A stretch of 64,000 nucleotides of DNA from Brevundimonas sp. (GCA_003248965.1 QFQU01000016.1:1-64000); one strand, 5' to 3'. Positions 16,634-25,263 are shown, counted from the first letter of the stretch. Translations and numbers: made by a program. Notes: a model not told the origin generated them from the letters alone.

Positions 16634-19600
16634 ATGTCATCGACCTCGACCCTGTCCCTCTTTCCTCCCGCGACCGACACGCCCCACGCCGCCAATGTGC
16701 TGGCGGCCGCCCGGGCGCTGGCAGGCCATCTCGCGCGATCGCGCCCGCTGGATCGCCGTCTGGTCTCGGAGGTGATGACGACCCTCTTCGGCGGCGCCGA
16801 CACGGAGGGCAAATGGCTCTGGCGCGACGCCTACGAGGCGATCGAGGCCGCCACGGTGCTTCAGATCCGGCGGATGGCCCCCCAGGTCGCCCGCCTCGAG
16901 GACGCGCCAGCCGAAATCGCCGCCCTGCTGGCCGCGGTCTCCGCGCTCGGCCTGACGCACAGCCGGCGCACCGAGGACCAGGTCGCCCTGGATCAGTTCT
17001 CCACGCCGCCGGAGCTGGCGGCGATCGCGGTGCTCGCGGCCCAGGTGCGTCCCGGGGACCGGGTCCTTGAACCCTCGGCCGGCACGGGCCTGATCGCGGC
17101 CGTGGCGGAAGCCTGTGGGGGCACCGTGTGGCTCAACGAGCCGGCGGACGGCCGCGCCGCCCTGCTCGACGGCCTGTTTCCCGCAGCGCGTCGATCGCGC
17201 CTCGACGGCCGCCACATCCACGACCTGCTGGACGCCGCAGGCCGGTTCGACGTCGCGGTTTGCAATCCGCCGTTCACGGACCTGGAGCGCCACCTGACAG
17301 CGGCGCTGGGCGCGCTCGCCGACGGCGGACGTCTCGCGGCGGTCGCGCCGGCTTCGACCCTGTCGGACGAGGGCGGCCTGCGCCAGCTGTCGGATCGGGG
17401 CCGCATCGTCGCCCGGATACTCTTTCCGCCGCGCGCTTTCGCCCGGCACGGCACCTCGGTGGAGACCGGTCTGCTGGTGCTGGATCGGGGCGAGGCCGGT
17501 GCGGAGATCGCACCGCTCGCCGTGGCAGACGACCTGCCGACCGCCGCGATTCTGGCCGCCGCCGTGCCGGGGCGCGCGGGAGCCCGGCCGCGCGCCCGGA
17601 TTGAAGCGTCGCCGGCCTCGCTTCTGGCGCCCGGAGGTCGCGCCGGTGCGCGCGCGTCGGCGCGCCTCGCCTTCCTGGCGGGCGCGTCCGCCGTGGACTA
17701 TGAAACGCGCGCCTGGACGGGCGAGGGCCGCGGTGTCGGTCTTTATCAGGCCCATGGGCTGGCGCGCATCGTCCTGCCGGACCCTCGGCCGCACCCGTCG
17801 CCGCTGGTGGAGTCCGGACTGATGGCCTCCGTGCCCCCGCCCGCGCCGACCTACCGGCCTTTGTTGCCCCGGGCTCTGCGCGACGAAGGGCGGATCTCCG
17901 ACGCCCAGACCGAGACCGTCATCTACGCCGGCGAGGCCCACTCCGGCCTGTTGCCGGCCTGGTGGACGCCGGGCGAGGCGGCCCATCGGCTGGTCCTGTC
18001 CCGTGAGAACTCCCCCGGCGCCGTCCAGCTTCGCCGGGGCTTTTTCCTCGGCGACGGCACGGGCTGCGGCAAGGGCCGTCAGATCGCCGCCGTCATCGCC
18101 GACAACATGGCCCAGGGCCGCACGCGCGCGCTCTGGCTGTCCCGCAGCGACGCCCTGCTGGAGGACGCCCGGCGGGATTGGACGGCCATCGGCGGGGCCG
18201 CGTCGGACCTTACGCCGCTGAACAGCTGGAAGCTCGGCGAGACCGTACGGCTCGATCGGGGCGTGGTGTTCACCACATATGCGACGCTGCGGCAGCCCGC
18301 GCGCGGCGCAAAGATGTCCCGTCTCGATCAGATCGTCGCCTGGCTGGGCGAGGATTTCGACGGGGTGATCGCGTTCGACGAGGCCCACGCCATGGCCAAC
18401 GCCGCCGGGGGCGGCAAGGGCGCCCGGGGCGCGAAGAAGGCGTCGTTGCAAGGCATGGCGGGCCTGGCCCTGCAGAACCGCCTTCCGAACGCCCGAATCC
18501 TCTATGTTTCGGCGACCGGCGCCACGACCGCCGAGAACCTCGCCTACGCCTCGCGGCTGGGCCTGTGGGGCGGACCGGAGGCGCCGTTCACGACCCGCGA
18601 GGACTTCCTCGACGCCATGGACAAGGGCGGCGTGGCGGCCATGGAGCTGGTCGCGCGCGAGCTCAAGGTGCTCGGCCTCTATGTGGCGCGCAGCCTGTCG
18701 TTCGAGGGCGTCGAATATGCGCCGCTCGCCCATGCCCTGACCGAGGACGACGTCGCCATCTGGGACGCCTGGGCCGACGCGTTCCAGATGATCCACGCCC
18801 ATCTCGCCGAAGCCCTGAAGGCGACCGGCCTGGCGGACGCGGACGGCAAACCCAAAAGCCCGATGGCCGCCTCGGCGGTCCATTCGGCATTCGAGGGCGC
18901 AAAGCTGCGCTTCTTCGGCCATCTGCTGGCCGGACTGAAGGCGCCCACCCTGATCGCCGCCATCCGGGCGGACCTCGCCGAAGGACGCTCCGCCGTCGTC
19001 CAGATCGTGTCGACCAACGAGGCGGTGATGGAACGCCGCCTGGCCTCCGTTCCGCCGGAGGAGTGGAACAACCTCTCGATCGACCTGACGCCGCGCGAAT
19101 ACGTCCTCGACTATCTGCGCGAGGCTTTTCCCGTGCATCTGATGGAGGCGGTCGAGGACGCGGACGGCGGCGTAACGCTCGTTCCCGTGTTGGTCGATGG
19201 GCGGCCCGCCGTCAGCCAGGAGGCGCTCCAGCGTCGCGCCTTCCTGATCGCCCGCCTCGCCGGCCTGCCCGCGGTCCCCGGCGCGCTGGACGCGTTGCTG
19301 GATGCGTTCGGGACCGATCATGTGGCGGAGATCACCGGACGGTCCCGCCGCGTGGTCCGTCGGGCGGGCCGTCGCGTCGTCGAGCGCCGCGGAGCGTCGG
19401 CCGCCCGCGCCGAGACGGACGCCTTCATGTCGGGCCGCAAACGGGTGCTCGTCTTCTCCGAGGCCGGGGGGACGGGGCGCAGCTACCACGCCGACCAGTC
19501 GGCCCCGAACCGGCAGCCTCGCGTCCACTATCTCGTCGAGCCGGGCTGGCGTGCGGACAACGCCATCCAGGGGCTGGGGCGGACCCACCGGACACACCAG

Positions 19601-20896
19601 GCCTCGGCGCCGCTGTTCCGGCCCGTTGTCACCGACATCCACGGCGAGAAGCGCTTCACCTCCACCATCGCCCGACGGCTCGACTCCCTGGGCGCCCTGA
19701 CGCGGGGCGAACGCCGCACGGCCGGGGCCGGCCTGTTCCGGGCCGAGGACAATCTGGAAAGTCCGTGGGCGCGTCGGGCCCTGCTGGTGTTCTACGGCGC
19801 GCTCGGCTTCGGGGAGCTGGCGGCGATGGACCTGGAGACGTTCGAAGGCAAGACCGGGCTGAAGCTGCGCGACGCCGACGGCGGCCTGAAGCCGTCGGAC
19901 GACCTGCCGCCGATCCACACCTTCCTGAACCGGCTTCTGGCCTTGCGGATCGCCGATCAGAACGCCTTGTTCGCGGACTTCGACGCGATCCTCTCCGGCA
20001 TTCTGGAGCGGGCCGCGGCCTCGGGGGAGCTCGATCGCGGACTGGAAGACATCGAGGCGGAGGCGCTGGAGGTGATCGACGCCGAGACCATCCGCACCGA
20101 CGTCGCCACCGGCGCCGAAACGGCGCTCGTCACCTTCGAGCTGAAGGTCGCGCGCGACCTGCTCCCAGCCGACGCGGCGTCCGCTCAGGCGAAGGCGGGA
20201 GCCTGCCGGTTCGTCGTCAATGCGCGCTCAGGCCGAGCGGCGGTGGCGGAACTCGGCCTGACCACGACGACCGACGACGATCGTCTCGTGCCCGCCGTGC
20301 GACTGGTGCGGCCCGACCAACGGGGAGTCATGCCGGAAAGGGCGTTCGCGGAATCCGCCTGGGCCGAGGCGGACGAGGCGACATGGCGCTCGATCTGGGA
20401 CGCCGAGGTGGCCGCGGCGGATCCATGGCGAACGCGCCGGCTGACGCTCGCGACCGGCCTTCTCCTGCCGATCTGGGGGCGGCTGCCGGCCAAGGGCTGC
20501 GCCGTGCGGCGCGTCCGCGCGCCGGACGGTCGGCGCTGGCTCGGCCGGGTGCTGGACGAGGTCCAGGCGTCGTCCCTGAAAGCCGCGCTCGGCCTGACGT
20601 CCCTGGGCGACGCCTGGGCCGACGGCGCGCGCACGGCGGCCGCGCTCCTGGATCGCAACGTGCAGCTCGCGTTGACAGGGGGGCTGTGGCTGAAGCGCGC
20701 ACGGGTGATGGATCGATGGCGGCTGGAGGTGGTGGGCGGACGGATGGACCGGGACGCGCTCGTGGCGCTCGGCTGCTTCGTCGAGATCATCGCCTATACC
20801 CCGAGGCTCTTCGTGCCGGTGGATCGGCCCGATGTGGTGGAAGCGGTGCTGCGGCGTCATCCCGTGCAGTCCGTCCTCGACGGCGCGGCCGCGTGA
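16634..20896 (+). CDS. Adenine-type methyltransferase fused to strawberry-notch family helicase
   Basis: A protein of 1420 residues. A class I methyltransferase domain has the SAM motif VLEPSAGTGLIA near residue 148 and NPPF near residue 211, the motif of N6-adenine methylases. A superfamily 2 helicase follows, with Walker A GDGTGCGKGRQIAA near residue 475 and DEAH near residue 580. The rest (RSYHADQSAPN, IQGLGRTHRTHQ) matches the strawberry-notch family. Such fusions are common on alphaproteobacterial plasmids and phages; a role in protecting or processing element DNA is plausible but unproven. Translation starts at 16634 after a structured leader with two hairpins. Confidence 0.92.
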   Translation: MSSTSTLSLFPPATDTPHAANVLAAARALAGHLARSRPLDRRLVSEVMTTLFGGADTEGKWLWRDAYEAIEAATVLQIRRMAPQVARLEDAPAEIAALLAAVSALGLTHSRRTEDQVALDQFSTPPELAAIAVLAAQVRPGDRVLEPSAGTGLIAAVAEACGGTVWLNEPADGRAALLDGLFPAARRSRLDGRHIHDLLDAAGRFDVAVCNPPFTDLERHLTAALGALADGGRLAAVAPASTLSDEGGLRQLSDRGRIVARILFPPRAFARHGTSVETGLLVLDRGEAGAEIAPLAVADDLPTAAILAAAVPGRAGARPRARIEASPASLLAPGGRAGARASARLAFLAGASAVDYETRAWTGEGRGVGLYQAHGLARIVLPDPRPHPSPLVESGLMASVPPPAPTYRPLLPRALRDEGRISDAQTETVIYAGEAHSGLLPAWWTPGEAAHRLVLSRENSPGAVQLRRGFFLGDGTGCGKGRQIAAVIADNMAQGRTRALWLSRSDALLEDARRDWTAIGGAASDLTPLNSWKLGETVRLDRGVVFTTYATLRQPARGAKMSRLDQIVAWLGEDFDGVIAFDEAHAMANAAGGGKGARGAKKASLQGMAGLALQNRLPNARILYVSATGATTAENLAYASRLGLWGGPEAPFTTREDFLDAMDKGGVAAMELVARELKVLGLYVARSLSFEGVEYAPLAHALTEDDVAIWDAWADAFQMIHAHLAEALKATGLADADGKPKSPMAASAVHSAFEGAKLRFFGHLLAGLKAPTLIAAIRADLAEGRSAVVQIVSTNEAVMERRLASVPPEEWNNLSIDLTPREYVLDYLREAFPVHLMEAVEDADGGVTLVPVLVDGRPAVSQEALQRRAFLIARLAGLPAVPGALDALLDAFGTDHVAEITGRSRRVVRRAGRRVVERRGASAARAETDAFMSGRKRVLVFSEAGGTGRSYHADQSAPNRQPRVHYLVEPGWRADNAIQGLGRTHRTHQASAPLFRPVVTDIHGEKRFTSTIARRLDSLGALTRGERRTAGAGLFRAEDNLESPWARRALLVFYGALGFGELAAMDLETFEGKTGLKLRDADGGLKPSDDLPPIHTFLNRLLALRIADQNALFADFDAILSGILERAAASGELDRGLEDIEAEALEVIDAETIRTDVATGAETALVTFELKVARDLLPADAASAQAKAGACRFVVNARSGRAAVAELGLTTTTDDDRLVPAVRLVRPDQRGVMPERAFAESAWAEADEATWRSIWDAEVAAADPWRTRRLTLATGLLLPIWGRLPAKGCAVRRVRAPDGRRWLGRVLDEVQASSLKAALGLTSLGDAWADGARTAAALLDRNVQLALTGGLWLKRARVMDRWRLEVVGGRMDRDALVALGCFVEIIAYTPRLFVPVDRPDVVEAVLRRHPVQSVLDGAAA

Positions 20897-20903
20897 TCCG
20901 GGT

Positions 20904-20929
20904 CCCGGTCGGGCGGAGGCCCGACCGGG
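20904..20929 (+). repeat. Perfect 11-bp inverted repeat after the methylase/helicase gene
   Basis: CCCGGTCGGGC, a four-base gap and GCCCGACCGGG. It starts eight bases after the stop codon and is not followed by a T run, so it is at best a weak terminator or an mRNA-stabilising hairpin. Confidence 0.6.
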
Positions 20930-21016
20930 AGCAGGTCGGGAGGAAGGGAGGTCCCGGATGAAGCAGGATCGGGGAGATCGTCTCCCCGGACGGCTTCGGA
21001 TCAACAGGAGACTGAC

Positions 21017-21370
21017 ATGCAGACCATGGTGTTCACAGGCCGCCTCGCGGCCGATCCCCAGATCAGCGACGACTTCGGCAAGGCGGTCTTTCGTCTGCTC
21101 GAACAGCGCGGGACCGACAACGCCGGCAAGCCCCGGCTCGTCGGCGTCAACTGCGTCAGCTGGTCGAAGAGCCTGAACGAGAAGGTCATCGCCCGCGGCC
21201 TGGCGCAGGGCTGCGAGGCCGTGGTCATCGGCGCCTTCATCGACACCGCCTACGCCACACGGGACGGCCAGGAGCGCACCGCCAAGGAGCTTGTGGTGAA
21301 CCGGCTCACCGTCCTCGACTGGGCGGAAGACCGGCAGGACCAGGCCGCCGAAGACCGCGTCGCGGCCTGA
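21017..21370 (+). CDS. SSB-like OB-fold protein without the C-terminal tail
   Basis: A protein of 117 residues. MQTMVFTGRLAADPQ and VNCVSWSKSLNEKVIARGLAQGCEAVVIGAF match the OB-fold of single-stranded DNA-binding proteins. The end is AAEDRVAA, without the DDIPF-type acidic tail that recruits replication partners. It is followed at 42 bp by a second SSB gene that does have the tail. A hairpin CGGGGAGA-tcg-TCTCCCCG (20970-20988) and AGGAG precede the start. Confidence 0.75.
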   Translation: MQTMVFTGRLAADPQISDDFGKAVFRLLEQRGTDNAGKPRLVGVNCVSWSKSLNEKVIARGLAQGCEAVVIGAFIDTAYATRDGQERTAKELVVNRLTVLDWAEDRQDQAAEDRVAA

Positions 21371-21411
21371 ACCGCCCATCCATCAACCCCTCATTCCAAG
21401 GAGATTGAACC

Positions 21412-21831
21412 ATGCAGACCCTGACCCTCGAAGGCTATCTGGCCGCCGATCCCTCGATCCTGTCGGCCCAGGGCAGCGGCAAGAAGCGCGCGAGCTTCCG
21501 CGTGCTGGAGACCACGCGCTTCCGGCGCGCCGACGGCACGCCCGGCGAACGGACGACCGGCTTCAATTGCATCTGCTTCAACGAGGCCACGACCGAGAAC
21601 TACCTGCAGCCCTATGCGCGCAAGGGCAGCCGCGTCGTGATCCAAGGCCATGTCGAGAACGACACCTGGACGGGCAAGGACGGCGTCGAGCACTACGACC
21701 TGCGCCTGATCGTCAGCGACATCCGGTTGAAGAACCGCCGCGCCGCGACGGAGACGTCCGCCGGCGGCGTGGCGGACCGGTCGCCGGAAGGCGACGGCGG
21801 CTACGATCTGAACGACGACATCCCGTTCTGA
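21412..21831 (+). CDS. ssb: Single-stranded DNA-binding protein
   Basis: A protein of 139 residues. It begins MQTLTLEGYLAADPS and has an SSB OB-fold (RASFRVLETTRFRRADG, SRVVIQGHVENDTW). It ends NDDIPF, the canonical partner-binding tip of bacterial SSB. It binds the single-stranded DNA made during replication or conjugative transfer. AAGGAG lies ahead of the start. It forms a tandem pair with the tail-less SSB-like gene upstream and is closed by a terminator. Confidence 0.88.
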   Translation: MQTLTLEGYLAADPSILSAQGSGKKRASFRVLETTRFRRADGTPGERTTGFNCICFNEATTENYLQPYARKGSRVVIQGHVENDTWTGKDGVEHYDLRLIVSDIRLKNRRAATETSAGGVADRSPEGDGGYDLNDDIPF

Positions 21832-21855
21832 TCGGGGAGGCCGCGACAGGCGTGA

Positions 21856-21888
21856 GGGCCCGGACGCTTCGCGCGCCGGGCCCTTCTT
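21856..21888 (+). terminator. Probable terminator after ssb
   Basis: GGGCCCGG and CCGGGCCC arms enclose a 12-base loop and are followed by TTCTT, 25 bp after the ssb stop codon. Confidence 0.7.
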
Positions 21889-21962
21889 GTGCTGAGGGCG
21901 GGAGGAGAAGGCGGGGACGGACAGGCGAGCCGATGGGGCTCGAAAGGCGAGGGAGCCTGATC

Positions 21963-22439
21963 ATGTCTGTCTGGACCGAAGACCGTATCGCGAGACTCAA
22001 GACGCTCTGGTCCCTGGGGTGGAGCGCCCAGCGGATCGCCGACACCCTGGGCGAGGACGTCACCCGCAGCGCCGTGCTCGGCAAGGTGCATCGGATGCAA
22101 CTGTCCGTCCGCCGGTCGCCGGCCTCGCCGGTGAACTCGGCTGTGGCGGCGCCGGGCGGTCCGCGCCGCGCGTCGGGGCGTTCCGGCCGTCCGGCGCCCG
22201 TGCGGATCGCCGCCCGGTCCGGCGTCGCGCCAGAGGCGCCGGCGTTCGGGCTCGCCACCATCCTGAGCGTCCGCCGGTGCGACTGCCGCTTCCCCTATGG
22301 CGAACCCGGCGCGTCGGCGTTCCGCCTCTGCGGCCGTCCGGTCGCGCGCGGCGTTTTCTGCGCCGCGCACGCGGAGATCGCCTACCAGCGCAGGCCCCAG
22401 TCGGCCGAGATGCTGATGCAGCTCGCCGGTCTGGCCTGA
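21963..22439 (+). CDS. GcrA-family cell-cycle regulator
   Basis: A protein of 158 residues. The N terminus MSVWTEDRIARLKTLWSLGWSAQ and RSAVLGKVHRM is the GcrA helix-turn-helix. The C-terminal part has CDCRFPYGEPG, CGRPVARGVFCAAHAEIAY, the conserved sigma-70-contacting region. In Caulobacter, GcrA binds N6-methylated GANTC sites with RNA polymerase to control cell-cycle genes. Here it sits among conjugation genes, so it is probably an element-borne paralogue. It could tie element expression to host methylation state; that is inference. Confidence 0.9.
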   Translation: MSVWTEDRIARLKTLWSLGWSAQRIADTLGEDVTRSAVLGKVHRMQLSVRRSPASPVNSAVAAPGGPRRASGRSGRPAPVRIAARSGVAPEAPAFGLATILSVRRCDCRFPYGEPGASAFRLCGRPVARGVFCAAHAEIAYQRRPQSAEMLMQLAGLA

Positions 22440-22748
22440 CGGCCGGTCGGATATGACGGGCCGTAACCGTCGCCGGCGGGGCCGGCGACGACGGGACGGG
22501 CGGCGACTGTCTCTTCGGGCGGTCTCGGCGCGACGGCGCCGAACGGGGTCCTCGCCCGAAGGGGCGAGGACATGCCCCCACACAACGCCCTCCGATCTTG
22601 TCACGTCACCCCGGAAGTCAACGGCTGCGCCGTTCCCCTCCGCGCAGGACAAGCGGTCCTCCGCTCCGGTGACTGCCGGGGACCCCGACGTGGCCAAGAC
22701 CGGGGTCGTTGCGCATGGGGCGCTTCGACATCTTCAAGGATGTTCCCG
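22440..22748 (+). promoter_or_regulatory. Candidate structured RNA leader of the DUF2493 gene
   Basis: This 309-base gap is rich in complementary pairs. First, GTCCTCGCCC-gaag-GGGCGAGGAC (22548-22571). Then an outer stem GTCACC/GGTGAC extended by GGA/TCC (22605-22615 with 22665-22673) encloses two hairpins: AACGGC-tgc-GCCGTT (22620-22634) and GCGcAGGAC-aagcg-GTCCTcCGC (22642-22664). Together these form a three-way junction. After it come GACCCCG/CGGGGTC (22681-22707), GCGC-atggg-GCGC (22711-22723) and ACATC-ttcaag-GATGT (22728-22743). The last contains the AAGGA ribosome site. The arrangement suggests a cis-acting RNA, but the high GC content makes chance pairs common. Confidence 0.45.
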
Positions 22749-23684
22749 ATGCAACCCTTCGCTTCTTCTTCCTTCCTCAAGTCCGCCTCCGCCTTCGACG
22801 ACCAGACGGACGCCCTCGGCGAGGCCCGTCCGCACCCGACGGAAGAGGCGCTGCTCCAGCTGGGGCACGCGCTGATGACCGAGCTGCTCGACGTGGTCGC
22901 TGACACCGCACTGGAAGACTACCAGACCATCCTGGGCGAGGCGCTCATCGGCGCCTTTCATTCGGCGGCGGGGCGGATCGAACGCGACGCCGACCGGGCC
23001 CGGGACACGATGCGCGCCCTCGACCGCGACTTCGACGGTTCCGAGGCGGCCGACGTCGAGCTTCAGGAGGCGACGGCCAAGGCCCGCGCGGGAGACGCCG
23101 CGGCCCGGGCGGCGGAACTTGTGCGCGACGCGGCGGCCCACTGCTGGACGGTCTCCACCGGCGAAGTCTGGACGGCCTGGCGCGGCAGCCGCCGGGGCAG
23201 CTTCCTGACGGCGGCCCAGTTGGAGGCCAAGCAGGCGATCCGCAGTCTCCGCGCGCGGAAGTCCGGCGAGGCGGATCCGGGCGGACCGGTGATCGCTTTC
23301 CGGGGCGCGCCCTCGGCCGATACGGCCGAAGACGCCGGACGGATTTTCGACGCCCTGAACTGGGCCCTGGCGGAATGGCCGGACATGGCGCTCGCCACGA
23401 CCGGGGCGAAGGGCTCCGAGAAGCTGGCGATCAAATGGTCCCAGCAGAAGGGGGTGAAGCTGATCCTGGCGCGGGCGGACTTCGACGCCCACGGCAAGGC
23501 GGCTCCCTTCAGGGCGAACGACGACCTCATCGCCCTCGAGCCGACCTGCTGCCTGACCCTGGCGCATTCCCTGGACGAGGGCAGGGGCTCGGGCGACCGT
23601 CCGTTCGGCCCGGCGATGAACCTCGGCCAGAAGGCGATGGAGCACGGCGTCCGACACGTCGCCATCCGCGCCCGCGCCGCTTGA
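22749..23684 (+). CDS. DUF2493 (SLOG-type) domain protein
   Basis: A protein of 311 residues. The N-terminal two thirds is helical and acidic. The C-terminal domain from about residue 200 (VIAFRGAPSADTAEDAGRIFDALN, ALATTGAKGSEKLAIKWSQQKGVKLILARADF) matches my memory of DUF2493 proteins, a Rossmann-like SLOG superfamily member thought to bind nucleotides. These are frequent on alphaproteobacterial conjugative elements; their function is not known. Translation starts at 22749 with AAGGA nearby, inside a hairpin of the leader. A strong terminator follows. Confidence 0.78.
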   Translation: MQPFASSSFLKSASAFDDQTDALGEARPHPTEEALLQLGHALMTELLDVVADTALEDYQTILGEALIGAFHSAAGRIERDADRARDTMRALDRDFDGSEAADVELQEATAKARAGDAAARAAELVRDAAAHCWTVSTGEVWTAWRGSRRGSFLTAAQLEAKQAIRSLRARKSGEADPGGPVIAFRGAPSADTAEDAGRIFDALNWALAEWPDMALATTGAKGSEKLAIKWSQQKGVKLILARADFDAHGKAAPFRANDDLIALEPTCCLTLAHSLDEGRGSGDRPFGPAMNLGQKAMEHGVRHVAIRARAA

Positions 23685-23700
23685 GACCCGCTGCACATTC

Positions 23701-23734
23701 GACCCGCTCGGCTTCGGCCGGGCGGGTTTTTTTT
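23701..23734 (+). terminator. Rho-independent terminator after the DUF2493 gene
   Basis: ACCCGCTCGGC-type and GGCCGGGCGGGT arms with a TTCG loop are followed by eight T. It lies 17 bp after the stop codon and separates this operon from the relaxase region. Confidence 0.88.
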
Positions 23735-23966
23735 CTGTCGTCCGGCTGGCCTTCCGACCTTTGGCGACTTTTTAAGGGGTTGGATCGGTTATGATTGAAC
23801 TGTCCGGAAATCTTCGAATTTCGGCTGAGGGCAAGATAAAAGGGAGTGTTGGCCTGGGTCGGCTTTCTCTATGCTTTCAGCATCTTGGAGGAGAGGTCGA
23901 CCAGGACCGACGACTTGCTTTGAGTTGTCTTTCTTCGGCGGATCTTCCGGGGCCGGAGCGCGGATC
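23735..23966. other. Gap before the relaxase gene, possible origin of transfer
   Basis: A 232-base stretch that is AT-richer than its surroundings at 23765-23860. It holds a short inverted repeat CCGGAAAT/ATTTCGG with a one-base bulge (23804-23824), and ATGC-tttca-GCAT just before CATCTTGG (23871-23888), which resembles the nick core of the MOBP families (YATCCTG). Origins of transfer usually lie next to relaxase genes, so this is the best candidate here, but no site is proven. Confidence 0.35.
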
Positions 23967-25208
23967 ATGTCGGTTCACCAGGCTATTCAAACCAGGCTGT
24001 CGAGACGCGGCGGCGTCGACGACGCACAGGTCGGCGTGAGGCTTCCGACGCGACTGAAGATCGATCGTGATCCGGTCCGGCTCGGCATGATGAAGCGCCT
24101 CGCCAGCTCCCGGATGTTCGCACTCGGAAATCGGTCGGGCGTTCTTCGCGCGGCGCAGAACCGGTCGGGACGAGCCTTCCGCCTCGATGTGCGGCAGCGC
24201 GTCATCGTCAAAGCTCTGGTGTCCCGCCAAGCGGGCAAAGGCGCCGAGCGCGGCGCCGCGCTGGCGGCGCACGTCGCCTATCTCGGCCGCGCCGGCGCCG
24301 GCGCGGACGGCGCCCGGCCCGAGTTCTTCGATCGGGATCAGGACGGCGTCCAGGCCGCCGTCGAGACGAGAGGCTGGACCGATGACCGGCACCATTTCCG
24401 CTTCATCATCTCGCCGGAGCACGGCGACCGGATCGACGATCTGCGCGGCTATGTCCGCGAGGTCATGGCCCGGGTCTCGGCGGATCTCGGGGAGCCGCAC
24501 CTGACCTGGATCGGGACCTGTCATTACGACACGGACCAGCCCCACGCGCATGTGCTCGTGCGCGGCCGCCGTGGTGACGGGCGGGACCTGGTGATCCCGC
24601 GCGACTATATCGCCTACGGGTTCCGCGCCCGCGCGCAAGAGGTCGCACAGGAGAGGCTCGGCGACCTGGCCCGGGTCGACGCCGAGAAGCGTGTTTGGCG
24701 CGAGACGTCGGCGGATCGCTTCACCGGACTTGATCGTCGGCTCCTGGCGGCGGCGGAACCGGGCGGGACGGTCGATGACGGCGTGGGACGGAGCGACGCC
24801 TGGAACGCCCTGACCCGAGGCCGCCTCCGTCATCTGGAAGGCCTGGGTCTCGCGGTTCGCGCCGGGCGGCGTTATCGGCTCGATCCCGAGATGGAGACGA
24901 AGCTTCGGACGCTTCAGGCGCGCCGCGACATTATCCGCACCCTGAACCAGCGGCGTCTCGAGGCCGGGCGGGACGTGAGGCCGATGGGGGCGTCGCCGGT
25001 GAAGGGACAGGTGGTGAGGACCGGATTCCACGACGAGCTGGGCGCGCATCCGTTCGTGATCGTGCGGGACAGCGACGGCGCCGAACATTATGCGCGGCTG
25101 CGCGCTGGCGCGCCTAGACTGGACATCGGCAAGACCGTGGTGCTGGCCCCGACCGGCGCCGGCGTGGCGCAGGTGCTTAGCGGGCGCGGGACCGGGCTGG
25201 AACTGTGA
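23967..25208 (+). CDS. Relaxase/mobilisation nuclease, VirD2-like (DUF3363 type)
   Basis: A protein of 413 residues. HVAYLGRAG carries the likely catalytic Tyr. HHFRFIISPEHGDRI, the strand after it and TCHYDTDQPHAHVLVRGRR (the HxH metal motif) are typical of VirD2-like MOBP relaxases, which nick one strand at oriT and pilot it into the recipient. The C-terminal part contains QVVRTGFHDELGAHPFVIV, as in DUF3363 relaxases. It is shorter than the roughly 600 residues I expect for that group. The ATG at 23967 has GGAGCG upstream; the frame is open to 23871. Confidence 0.85.
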   Translation: MSVHQAIQTRLSRRGGVDDAQVGVRLPTRLKIDRDPVRLGMMKRLASSRMFALGNRSGVLRAAQNRSGRAFRLDVRQRVIVKALVSRQAGKGAERGAALAAHVAYLGRAGAGADGARPEFFDRDQDGVQAAVETRGWTDDRHHFRFIISPEHGDRIDDLRGYVREVMARVSADLGEPHLTWIGTCHYDTDQPHAHVLVRGRRGDGRDLVIPRDYIAYGFRARAQEVAQERLGDLARVDAEKRVWRETSADRFTGLDRRLLAAAEPGGTVDDGVGRSDAWNALTRGRLRHLEGLGLAVRAGRRYRLDPEMETKLRTLQARRDIIRTLNQRRLEAGRDVRPMGASPVKGQVVRTGFHDELGAHPFVIVRDSDGAEHYARLRAGAPRLDIGKTVVLAPTGAGVAQVLSGRGTGLEL

Positions 25209-25217
25209 CCGTTCCGG

Positions 25218-25263
25218 TTGTGTTATCCGGCGCGTTGAGTTGTATTGTTCGGCGCAGTGAACT
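25218..25263 (+). repeat. Tandem imperfect direct repeat upstream of the DJ-1-like gene
   Basis: Two 24-base copies at 25218 and 25240 (22-bp period) agree at 17 positions and share TTGT, TT and CGGCGC. They end 22 bp before the start codon of the next gene, so they probably lie in its promoter and could be an operator. Confidence 0.4.

Noticed and set aside
16637..19918. A 1093-codon open frame on the minus strand
   Set aside because: It is antisense to the methylase/helicase gene, with Arg/Gly/Gln-rich, motif-free sequence. High GC content keeps such shadow frames open.
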